Positions 1 to 6,945 of a stretch of 10,105 bases of DNA are shown here, piece after piece (position 1 is the first letter of the stretch; each line of letters begins with the position of its first letter). The stretch comes from Candidatus Sulfopaludibacter sp. SbA3. Lineage in GTDB: Bacteria; Acidobacteriota; Terriglobia; Bryobacterales; Bryobacteraceae. The position numbers were made by a program, and so were the translations under genes. The stretch spans positions 1 through 10,105 of the forward strand of contig CAMDKT010000162.1 in assembly GCA_945900935.1 (NCBI GenBank), given 5' to 3'. Below the pieces are notes generated by a model that worked only from the letters and a program-made list of their open reading frames with translations, had not been told where the DNA came from and searched no databases.

Positions 1-1017
1 GTCGTTTACGTCAATCAGGTCGGCGGCAACGATCAACTCGTTTTCGATGGTTCCAGCTTCGCCATGGACGCAACCGGCAAGGTCATCGCCCAAGCCGCCA
101 GCTTCGCCGAAGATCTGGTCATCGCCGATATCAACACCAACAAAGGCGATCTCCACGCCACCCACCCGATCGAAAACGACGCCACCTACGAAGCCCTCGT
201 CCTGGGAACAAAAGACTACATCCGCAAATGCGGTTTCTCGAAAGCGGTGATCGGCCTCAGCGGCGGCATCGATAGCTCCCTGGTCGCCTGCATCGCCGTC
301 GAAGCACTCGGACGCGAAAACGTCACCGGCATTGGCATGCCCGGCCCATACTCGAGCGATCACAGCGTCACCGATGCCAGCGCCATGGCCGACAAGCTCA
401 ACATCGGATTCGAAATCGTCTCGATCAACAAAGGCTGCGAAGCCGCCAACGAAGCCCTCGCCCCCCTCTTCGCCGGCACGAACAGCGGCGTCGCCGAAGA
501 GAATATTCAGTCCCGCCTCCGCGGCCTCACACTGATGGCCTTCTCCAACAAGTTCAACGCCCTCGTCCTCACCACCGGCAACAAGAGCGAAATCGCCGTC
601 GGCTACTGCACCCTCTACGGCGACATGTGCGGCGGCCTCGCCGTCATCTCCGACGTTCCCAAAACGCTGGTCTACGAACTCTGCCGCGTCGCCAATAAAC
701 GCCTGAACGACGCCATCCCCGAGAGCGTCTTCACCAAACCCCCCAGCGCCGAACTCCGCCCCGATCAGAAGGACTCAGACTCCCTTCCCGAATACGAAAT
801 CCTCGATCCCCTCTTGAAAGCCTACGTCGAAGACTTCCTCCCGCCCGCCGTTATCGCCGAGCGCCAAAACCTCCCCCTCGCCCTGGTCCGCGACATCGTC
901 TCCAAAGTGGATCGCAACGAATATAAACGCCAACAAGCGGCACCCGGCCTCAAGGTCACCTCTAAGGCCTTCGGCATGGGCCGCCGCTATCCCATCGCGC
1001 AAAGGTATCGAGAATGA
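1..1017 (+). CDS. nadE: Glutamine-dependent NAD+ synthetase, 3' part (5' end outside the window)
   Basis: This enzyme makes NAD+ from deamido-NAD+ (nicotinic acid adenine dinucleotide), ATP and glutamine-derived ammonia, the last step of NAD biosynthesis, in the cytoplasm. The frame is open from base 1, so the gene continues to the left. The first residues, VNQVGGNDQLVFDGSSF, are the typical end of the nitrilase-like glutaminase domain, whose catalytic Glu/Lys/Cys lie outside the window. The synthetase domain follows. Its ATP-pyrophosphatase P-loop SGGIDSS is at 259-279, a TTGNKSE motif is near 574-594, and the C-terminus near GRRYPIAQ is usual for the two-domain form. The ATG at 64 falls inside the glutaminase domain and is not a real start. 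The stop overlaps the next gene's ATG (ATGA at 1014-1017), which suggests an operon. The assignment is firm; only the missing 5' part is unseen. Confidence 0.96.
   Translation, partial: VVYVNQVGGNDQLVFDGSSFAMDATGKVIAQAASFAEDLVIADINTNKGDLHATHPIENDATYEALVLGTKDYIRKCGFSKAVIGLSGGIDSSLVACIAVEALGRENVTGIGMPGPYSSDHSVTDASAMADKLNIGFEIVSINKGCEAANEALAPLFAGTNSGVAEENIQSRLRGLTLMAFSNKFNALVLTTGNKSEIAVGYCTLYGDMCGGLAVISDVPKTLVYELCRVANKRLNDAIPESVFTKPPSAELRPDQKDSDSLPEYEILDPLLKAYVEDFLPPAVIAERQNLPLALVRDIVSKVDRNEYKRQQAAPGLKVTSKAFGMGRRYPIAQRYRE
1001..1005 (+). promoter_or_regulatory. Ribosome binding site of the propeller/phosphoesterase gene
   Basis: AAAGG lies eight bases before ATG 1014, inside the last codons of nadE. 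The spacing supports the overlapping ATGA start rather than a later ATG. Confidence 0.5.
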
Positions 1018-3467
1018 AAAAAATCCTCTGGGCCGCCGGACTCACCCTCCTCGCCGCCGCCGCCATGCTCTCCCAGCCTGAAGTTCGCGAAGTCGTCGGC
1101 GCCCTCTCCGGCGGCCGTTTCTTCTTGCCAACCGGTCAAATCGTCCAACCCGCCGGCCGCCAGCTCCCCTTGGATACCTTTCCCATGGCCGCCGTTCTCA
1201 CGCCCAATAAGCGCCATCTCCTTGTCCTCCACGGCGGTTACAACAAGCCCTCGGTCGCCGTCTTCGATCCCAAGACGATGACCGAACTCTCTCGCGTCCC
1301 CTTCGATGACGCCTGGCTCGGCATCGCCGTCCACCCCAATAGCCACACCGTCTACGTCGGCGGCGCTTCCCGTCACAACGTCCACGAACTCACGCTCTCC
1401 GACGAAGGCCGGCTCCTCCCCTCACGCGTCTTCGAAGTCACCCCGCCATCCGAGCGCAAGCCCACCGATTTCCTCGGCGACCTCGCCCTCTCCCCCGACG
1501 GCCGCCTGATCTTCCTCGCCGATCTTTTCAATAACGCCATTAAAGTCATCAACCCCCAGTCCGGCCGCGTTGTCGAAAACTGGAAAACCGCCCGCCGCCC
1601 GTACAAAATCCTCTTCCACCCCGATGGCAAAACCTTCTTCGTCTCCAGTTGGGCCGATGGCGTCATCACCCAGCACGACGCCCAAAACGGCGCTGTCGTC
1701 AACCGCGTCGCCGCCGGCTCCCACCCCACGGACATGCTCTGGCGAGAGAAGCGCACCGGCGATGAGGAAGGCGAATCCGATCAGTTCAAAGGCCGTATCT
1801 TCGTCACTCTCGGCAATACGAATTCCGTCCGCGTCATCGGCGTCAACGAGTCGCGGGAACTCCGCGCCATCGAGACCATCAACGTCGCCCTCTATCCCGA
1901 ATCCCCCGCCGGTATGACCCCCAGCGCGCTCGCCCTCAGCGACGATCAAAACTCCCTCTACGTCGTCTGCTCCGACGCCAACGCCGTAGCCGCCGTCAAC
2001 GTCGCGGGCGGTCGCAGCCGCGTCCTCGGCTTCATCCCCACCGGCTGGTATCCCACCGCCGCCCGAGTCCTAGACGACCAAAGACTCCTCGTCCTCAACG
2101 GCCGCGGCAATCGCAGTTTCGCCAACCCCCAAGGCCCCAGCCCCATCCGCCTCCCCGCCAATGAGCACCTCGGTGCCGCGCCCAATTCCCAATACGTTGG
2201 CCGCCTGCAGCGAGGCTCCGCATCCATCATCGATACAGTCGATCCCGCCCATCTTATCGCCTGGACCGATCAGGTTCGCCGCAACACGCCCTACAAGGCC
2301 GCGCCATCCACTCGCAGGCCGGCATCCCCCATCGAGCATATCGTCTATATCGTCAAGGAAAACCGTACCTACGATCAGGTCCTCGGCGCCATCGGCAAGG
2401 GCAATAGCGATCCGTCACTCACCGTCTTCGGTCCCAGGATCACTCCCAATCATCACAAGCTAGCCAACGAATTCGTCCTCCTCGACAACTTCTACGTCAA
2501 CGCCGATGTCAGCGCCGACGGCCACAACTGGACCACCGCCGCCATCGCCCCAGACTACGTCCAGCGCCTCTGGCCCAACAGCTACGCCGGCCGCCGCAAG
2601 ACGTACGACTATGAGGGCGGCGAACCGGCTGCCACTCCCCCCGCTGGCTATATCTGGAACAACGTCCTCGCCAAAGGCCTCCGCGTCCGCAACTACGGCT
2701 ACCACGTCACCAATCGCCCGCTCAAGGACGTAAACGACAACAACCACGCCGCCGCCATTCGCGACCCCGCCCTCGCGCCCTTCACCAACCGCGCCTACCG
2801 CGCCTTCGATCTCGATTATCTCGACGTCGATCGCGCCAAAGTCTTCATCGCCGACCTCGGCCGCATGGAAGGCGAAAAGCGTTTCCCGCACTTCTCGATC
2901 CTTCGCCTCGGTAACGATCATACCTCCGGCGCAAGTGCCGGCAAGCGCACCCCGATCGCCCAGGTAGCCGATAACGACGCTGCCCTCGGCATGATCGTCG
3001 AAGCCCTCTCCCGCTCTACTTTCTGGCCAAAAATGGCCATCTTCGTCCTCGAAGACGATGCCCAAAACGGCCCCGATCACGTTGACTCGCACCGCTCCCC
3101 CGCCTTCGTCATCTCGCCCTACGCCAAGCGCGGCATCATCGATTCCTCCTTCTACAACACCACCTCCATGCTGCGCACCATCGAGCTGATTCTCGGCCTG
3201 AATCCCATGACCATGCACGACGCCGGCGCCAGCCCCATGTTCGGTGCCTTCAACGATTCGCCAGACCTCAAGGCCTATTCGGCCGAAAGACCCAACGTAT
3301 CTCTCGAAGATCGCAACCCCGCCAACACCGCACTCGCCCGCCGCTCCGGCCGCTTCAATTTCAACGAGGCCGACGAAATCGACGACGACGAAATGAACGA
3401 TATCATTTGGCTCGCCGTTCGCGGCACTCCGCCTCCAACGCCCGTCAGGAGCTTCTTCGGAAAGTAA
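1014..3467 (+). CDS. Exported YVTN beta-propeller / phosphoesterase fusion protein
   Basis: The product has 817 residues and two halves. An N-terminal signal segment (KKILWAAGLTLLAAAAML, residues 2-19) predicts export. Residues of about 45-430 form repeated YVTN/lactonase-type propeller blades (for example LALSPDGRLIFLAD and HPNSHTVYVGGA). Residues of about 440-760 match the phosphoesterase family that includes phospholipase C and acid phosphatase AcpA. Visible motifs are ENRTYD (E449, N450), likely metal ligands; SADGHNW (S500), the probable nucleophile region; and LEDDAQNGPDHVDSHR (D681, D682, D691, H693), the second metal cluster. Roles of these residues are by analogy with AcpA-like enzymes. 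The tail is acidic (DEIDDDEMND). The ATG overlaps the nadE stop, with AAAGG eight bases upstream. The natural substrate (phosphate monoester, phospholipid or other) cannot be read from sequence. Family assignment is strong, specificity unknown. Confidence 0.92.
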   Translation: MKKILWAAGLTLLAAAAMLSQPEVREVVGALSGGRFFLPTGQIVQPAGRQLPLDTFPMAAVLTPNKRHLLVLHGGYNKPSVAVFDPKTMTELSRVPFDDAWLGIAVHPNSHTVYVGGASRHNVHELTLSDEGRLLPSRVFEVTPPSERKPTDFLGDLALSPDGRLIFLADLFNNAIKVINPQSGRVVENWKTARRPYKILFHPDGKTFFVSSWADGVITQHDAQNGAVVNRVAAGSHPTDMLWREKRTGDEEGESDQFKGRIFVTLGNTNSVRVIGVNESRELRAIETINVALYPESPAGMTPSALALSDDQNSLYVVCSDANAVAAVNVAGGRSRVLGFIPTGWYPTAARVLDDQRLLVLNGRGNRSFANPQGPSPIRLPANEHLGAAPNSQYVGRLQRGSASIIDTVDPAHLIAWTDQVRRNTPYKAAPSTRRPASPIEHIVYIVKENRTYDQVLGAIGKGNSDPSLTVFGPRITPNHHKLANEFVLLDNFYVNADVSADGHNWTTAAIAPDYVQRLWPNSYAGRRKTYDYEGGEPAATPPAGYIWNNVLAKGLRVRNYGYHVTNRPLKDVNDNNHAAAIRDPALAPFTNRAYRAFDLDYLDVDRAKVFIADLGRMEGEKRFPHFSILRLGNDHTSGASAGKRTPIAQVADNDAALGMIVEALSRSTFWPKMAIFVLEDDAQNGPDHVDSHRSPAFVISPYAKRGIIDSSFYNTTSMLRTIELILGLNPMTMHDAGASPMFGAFNDSPDLKAYSAERPNVSLEDRNPANTALARRSGRFNFNEADEIDDDEMNDIIWLAVRGTPPPTPVRSFFGK

Positions 3468-5473
3468 TGCCTCAAATCGACGTCTGCTTCGTCTGGCACA
3501 TGCACCAGCCTTTTTACAAGGACCTGGTGCGCGGCGAATACAAGCTCCCCTGGACCCGCCTCCATGGCCTCAAAGATTACTACGGCATGGTGGAAATCCT
3601 CGGCGCTTTTCCCAAGGTCCACCAGACCTTTAACCTCGTCCCATCCCTGCTTGCACAAGTCGAAGACTATGCCGCCGGTAAAGCCGACGACCCGTTCCTC
3701 CGCCTTGCCCTCAAGCCTGCCGAGTCGCTCACCGCCGCCGACCAGCAGTTTCTGCTCCGGTATAGCTTCCAGGCCAACGTCGACAATCTCATCAATCGCT
3801 ATCCCCGTTACGCCGAGCTTTACCAAAGCCGCACTCGTCCGTTTTCCACGCAGGACTTTCGTGACCTGCAAGTGCTCTCCCAACTCGCCTGGTTCGACGA
3901 ATTCTTCCTCACCCGCGACCCCGATATCGCCGCCCTCGTCGCCAAAGGCCGCGAATACTCGCCGGACGACCAAGCCCTCCTCGGACGCAAGCAAACTCAT
4001 GTTCTCGGAGAGGTCATCCCCGTCTATCGCAGATATGCCGCCACCGGCCAAATCGAAATCTCCACCACGCCGTTTTACCATCCCATCCTCCCCCTCGTCT
4101 GCGATTCCAACATCGCCGGCATGTCGAATCCGCATGTCCCTCTCCCCTCGCGCTTTCACTATCCGGAGGACGCGCGCGAGCAACTCCGCCGCGCCCGCGT
4201 CTACATGGAGCGGCAGACCGGCGTCGCCCCCGTCGGCCTCTGGCCCTCCGAAGGGTCGGTCTCCGATGAAGCGTTGACCCTTGCCGCCGAGTGCGGGTTC
4301 AAGTGGTTCGCCACCGATAACGGCGTTCTCAGCCGCACCCTCGGCCGCGACGCCGGCGTCGTCGAAACCTATCGCCCCTACCTCTGGCAGCACGGCGGCC
4401 ACGAACTCCGCAGCCTCTTCCGCGACCATTATCTGAGCGATCTTGTCGGCTTCACTTATTCAAAAATGGGGCCCGAAGAAGCCGCCGATCATCTCATTTC
4501 CCGCATCGTCGAAAACGCGGGCGGGCGAGACTCCCTCGTTCCCGTCATCCTCGACGGCGAAAACGCCTGGGAGTACTTCCCGGAAAGCGGCCGTGAGTTC
4601 CTCCGCCAACTGTACCAGCGCCTGGAATCCACGCCCAATCTGCAAGCGCTCACCGTGAGCGAGGCGCTGGAACGCCATTCGGCCCAGCCCCTCCCCGGCA
4701 TCTTCCCCGGCTCCTGGATCAACGCCAACTTCGATATCTGGATCGGCTTCGACGAGGATAACCGCGCCTGGGAGTACCTCCTCCGCGCCCGCCAGACCTA
4801 CGAAAAATACGCCCACACCGTCCCCGACGCCGATCGCGAAATCGCCTACGAAGAGATCCTCATTGCTGAGGGCTCTGACTGGTGTTGGTGGTACGGTCCG
4901 CATCACGAATCCAGCAACCGCGTTGAATTCGACCAGCTCTTCCGCGACCATTTATCGAACGTCTACCGGCTCCTGGCCCAGCCCGCGCCCGAGGAACTGA
5001 GCCGGCCCATTTTGAAGCAATCCGCGGTGGAACATAACATCCGCCCGGCGTCACAAATCAGCCCCGTCATCGACGGCGAAGTGACGTCCTATTTCGAGTG
5101 GATGGGAGCCGGCGAGTACAAAATCGACCACCGCCAGGGCGCAATGCACGGCGGTCGAAGCGGGCTCCAAATGCTGTACTACGGGTTCAGCGGCGAGGCG
5201 CTTCATCTCCGTCTGGACTTCGACCCCATGCCGCAACCGGCGCTATTGGAGATCCGCATTAAGACCAAGCGCGGTGAGCACGCCCTCCGCCACCCGGACT
5301 TCGCCGTGCGACGCATTGTGGAAGCCTCGGTGCCGCTGACGGCCCTCAACTACAAGCCCGGAGAAATACTGTCATTCCAGCTTTCCTGCTGGCTCGACAG
5401 CCTCCCCGTCGAAGCTCTCCCACAAAACGGCTGGCTGGAGGTTGAAACCGGCGAGCCTTCGCACTGGCCGTAG
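3467..5473 (+). CDS. Glycoside hydrolase family 57 (alpha-amylase / amylopullulanase-like)
   Basis: This is a retaining GH57 enzyme acting on alpha-glucans such as starch, glycogen or maltodextrin (hydrolysis or glucan transfer). It has no signal peptide, so it is probably cytoplasmic and may handle storage glycogen. All recognisable GH57 motifs are present: HMHQP (residues 11-15), GQIEI (194-198), LWPSEGSV with the likely nucleophile E262, and LDGENAWE with the likely acid/base D363. The 101-residue nucleophile-to-acid spacing resembles amylopullulanase-type members. From about residue 510 onward there is a beta-rich C-terminal region of unknown role. The open frame reaches up to 3407, but ATG 3467 is the better start: it gives MPQIDVCFVWHMHQP, the normal family beginning, and overlaps the previous stop as TAATG. 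A GGAAAG lies only two bases before it, so translation is probably coupled to the upstream gene. The product is 668 residues. Exact specificity (amylase, pullulanase or transferase) is open. Confidence 0.92.
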   Translation: MPQIDVCFVWHMHQPFYKDLVRGEYKLPWTRLHGLKDYYGMVEILGAFPKVHQTFNLVPSLLAQVEDYAAGKADDPFLRLALKPAESLTAADQQFLLRYSFQANVDNLINRYPRYAELYQSRTRPFSTQDFRDLQVLSQLAWFDEFFLTRDPDIAALVAKGREYSPDDQALLGRKQTHVLGEVIPVYRRYAATGQIEISTTPFYHPILPLVCDSNIAGMSNPHVPLPSRFHYPEDAREQLRRARVYMERQTGVAPVGLWPSEGSVSDEALTLAAECGFKWFATDNGVLSRTLGRDAGVVETYRPYLWQHGGHELRSLFRDHYLSDLVGFTYSKMGPEEAADHLISRIVENAGGRDSLVPVILDGENAWEYFPESGREFLRQLYQRLESTPNLQALTVSEALERHSAQPLPGIFPGSWINANFDIWIGFDEDNRAWEYLLRARQTYEKYAHTVPDADREIAYEEILIAEGSDWCWWYGPHHESSNRVEFDQLFRDHLSNVYRLLAQPAPEELSRPILKQSAVEHNIRPASQISPVIDGEVTSYFEWMGAGEYKIDHRQGAMHGGRSGLQMLYYGFSGEALHLRLDFDPMPQPALLEIRIKTKRGEHALRHPDFAVRRIVEASVPLTALNYKPGEILSFQLSCWLDSLPVEALPQNGWLEVETGEPSHWP

Positions 5474-5474
5474 G

Positions 5475-6218
5475 CTACACACTCGCCAGCCACGAAACCT
5501 GCACTACGTTTCTCTCCTGCCGTTTGAATTGGAGCCCGCCGGACAGCGGGTCCCGAAAGATCTCGTGAACCGGCGACTCTCGAAAATTCTTTACAACGAA
5601 GAGAAAATAGCGGTCTTTCATTGCACCCGCCACGGCGTGTTCTTTGGGAGTCAACGATAAACCGCCCGTCCGCTCTCTCAAGCCCTTTACCTCCACGGCC
5701 AGAAACTTGTCGGAGTCGCACCTTTGCAGCCGAAAATCGTACCCGCACCCAAGGCGCGTTGTGTTTTCTAGAGCACAATTTTCGAACTCCGGAAGGCCCG
5801 CATGAACGGAATCGAAATACTGCTCCGCCGCAAGCCCGGTGATCAACCGCTTCGCGAAAGTGGATTCACCGCAATCCGAAACGTCGTCCCACTCCTCCCC
5901 CTCGCCGTCAAGAAAAGCTTTGATCAAAACAGTGAACGATCGAAGATCCAAGTCCTTGTATTGATCAAATACCTTCAGGCAATAGTCGCGGACCGGTCGC
6001 TTGTGCCAGCCCCGCCGCCGATTCGGAAATAGCGGGTCAAACTCGTCGCGGTAATTCTTGATAGAAGCGGGCTTCGATCCGAGGGCGTACCCGATTACAT
6101 TGAACGCCTCTACAAAGCTGCCAAATCCCAGTTCCCGCAAGCCAACGGAGTCGTATTTCGAAAGATACAACCCGGCAAGGATGAGTCGTTCCCGCTCGGT
6201 GCCGGCGGGGGCTTTCAC
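5475..6218 (-). CDS. DUF3883-type PD-(D/E)XK nuclease-like protein
   Basis: The product has 247 residues. The C-terminal half (about 125-215) has a full set of PD-(D/E)XK nuclease positions: E132 in the helix LAAEQYF, D161 in GYDF, and E176/K178 in AVEVKG. These are followed by GGLSLTPKEHAVA and RYFLFVVKNF, the signature of the DUF3883 domain seen in restriction and other defence proteins. The N-terminal part (1-95) contains EAFNVIGYALGSKPASIKN and FPNRRRGW, features I associate with similar nuclease-like proteins, possibly a DNA-recognition region; that role is inferred. No methyltransferase or helicase partner is visible. The start is GTG, with AAGGGAAG about eight bases upstream inside the end of the preceding SYLF gene; five bases separate the two genes. 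Codon use is unlike its minus-strand neighbours (C-ending rather than G-ending), and AT content is visibly higher, suggesting acquisition by transfer. Nuclease activity is predicted, the biological role unknown. Confidence 0.85.
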   Translation of the reverse strand: MKAPAGTERERLILAGLYLSKYDSVGLRELGFGSFVEAFNVIGYALGSKPASIKNYRDEFDPLFPNRRRGWHKRPVRDYCLKVFDQYKDLDLRSFTVLIKAFLDGEGEEWDDVSDCGESTFAKRLITGLAAEQYFDSVHAGLPEFENCALENTTRLGCGYDFRLQRCDSDKFLAVEVKGLRERTGGLSLTPKEHAVAGAMKDRYFLFVVKNFRESPVHEIFRDPLSGGLQFKRQERNVVQVSWLASV

Positions 6219-6223
6219 GCCCC

Positions 6224-6898
6224 CTACTTCCCTTTCCGCGAAGAATGCTTACTCAAAAGCCCCATCAGCTTCGCCGCCGAAGCCGGCGCGGGCGAGTTCC
6301 CGTAAACAATCTCCGAGTTCTTCAGCTTCTTCCCGTACAACGCCTTGATCGCGTCCTCGTCTTCCCGCATCGTGCTGCCCTTCACCGAAATTCCAGCAAA
6401 CGCTCCGCGCGAACGCGACCACGACAGGATCTCCGCCCGCATCGTCGCGTCCGTCTCCGCCGAAGACGCCCGGCCCACCGGTCCCGCCGCCGCCATTGCT
6501 TCCCCGCCCACCGTGAACTTGCTCTTCTCAAACAGCCGCTTCGCGCCGCGCTCATTCATCACCAGCATTACGACGTCCGTCTCCGATCCGCCGATCTGGA
6601 AACCGAGGCTCCCGCCCTCCATCTTCACCGCGCCGGGAGCGCTCCAGCCGCCCCCCGGTTTCCGGCACGTCACAAAGCCCCGGCCGTATTTGGCTCCCAC
6701 GATAAACGCGCCGCTCTTCACGCCCGGCACGATGATCGCGCACTCCGCCTTATCCAGCAATTCCTGCGGAATCGATTTTTCCTTGATGCCCATGATTTCC
6801 TGGAACACCGCCCCTGCTTCTTCAAGCCGCGCCGCGTGCGGATTGTTCGCCTGTGCCAGCATCGGCACCGTCAGTAGGAAAGGCAATAAACGGTTCAT
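6224..6898 (-). CDS. Secreted SYLF (Ysc84/DUF500) lipid-binding-domain protein
   Basis: The product has 224 residues. A signal peptide (MNRLLPFLLTVPMLAQA, cleavage probably after residue 17) predicts export to the periplasm or envelope. Residues of about 45-200 are a SYLF domain: AECAIIVPGVKSGAFIVGAKYGRG in shortened terms (AECAIIVPG at 51-59, GAKYGRGFV at 68-76), then GGGWSAP, GGSLGFQIGGSETD and the late RGAFAGISVKGS. Eukaryotic SYLF proteins bind phosphoinositides; bacterial members are mostly uncharacterised envelope proteins. The frame is open up to 7054, but the upstream part overlaps the YihY gene and lacks a sensible protein pattern. ATG 6898 directly precedes the signal peptide and has AAAAGG ten bases upstream, so it is preferred to the ATG at 6907, which has that motif one base away. 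It lies 47 bases after the YihY gene and may share its transcript. Confidence 0.92.
   Translation of the reverse strand: MNRLLPFLLTVPMLAQANNPHAARLEEAGAVFQEIMGIKEKSIPQELLDKAECAIIVPGVKSGAFIVGAKYGRGFVTCRKPGGGWSAPGAVKMEGGSLGFQIGGSETDVVMLVMNERGAKRLFEKSKFTVGGEAMAAAGPVGRASSAETDATMRAEILSWSRSRGAFAGISVKGSTMREDEDAIKALYGKKLKNSEIVYGNSPAPASAAKLMGLLSKHSSRKGK
6227..6235 (-). promoter_or_regulatory. Ribosome binding site of the nuclease-like gene
   Basis: The purine run AAGGGAAG on the minus strand sits about eight bases before the GTG start at 6218. It lies within the last codons of the SYLF gene. This supports the GTG start, and suggests that translation of the nuclease-like gene depends on the upstream reading frame. 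Confidence 0.45.
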
Positions 6899-6908
6899 AG
6901 TTACCATA

Positions 6909-6914
6909 CCTTTT
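6909..6914 (-). promoter_or_regulatory. Ribosome binding site of the SYLF gene
   Basis: AAAAGG on the minus strand lies ten bases before ATG 6898 and only one base before ATG 6907. The spacing favours 6898 as the real start, in agreement with the signal peptide beginning there. Confidence 0.55.
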
Positions 6915-6945
6915 AGCAGACCAAATACCGCGGCGGGCCGCAAGT

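Noticed and set aside
2460..3218. 252-codon open frame on the minus strand opposite the phosphoesterase domain
   Set aside because: It lies wholly opposite a motif-rich enzymatic domain, and its translation is repetitive Gly/Val/Asp/Glu without a start context.
3407..3466. Longer upstream start for the GH57 gene
   Set aside because: The extra 20 residues (MARRSRHSASNARQELLRKV) overlap the phosphoesterase C-terminus out of frame and do not resemble the GH57 N-terminus, which starts just before WHMHQP.
3275..4429. 384-codon open frame on the minus strand opposite the GH57 gene
   Set aside because: It is the antisense shadow of a gene with every GH57 motif. Its translation is low-complexity Gly/Val/Ala/Glu-rich with no domain pattern, as expected opposite C-ending codons.
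6930..6941. Hairpin GCGG-CGGG-CCGC just after the YihY stop, as a terminator
   Set aside because: The stem is only four base pairs and no T run follows on the minus strand, so a terminator cannot be supported.
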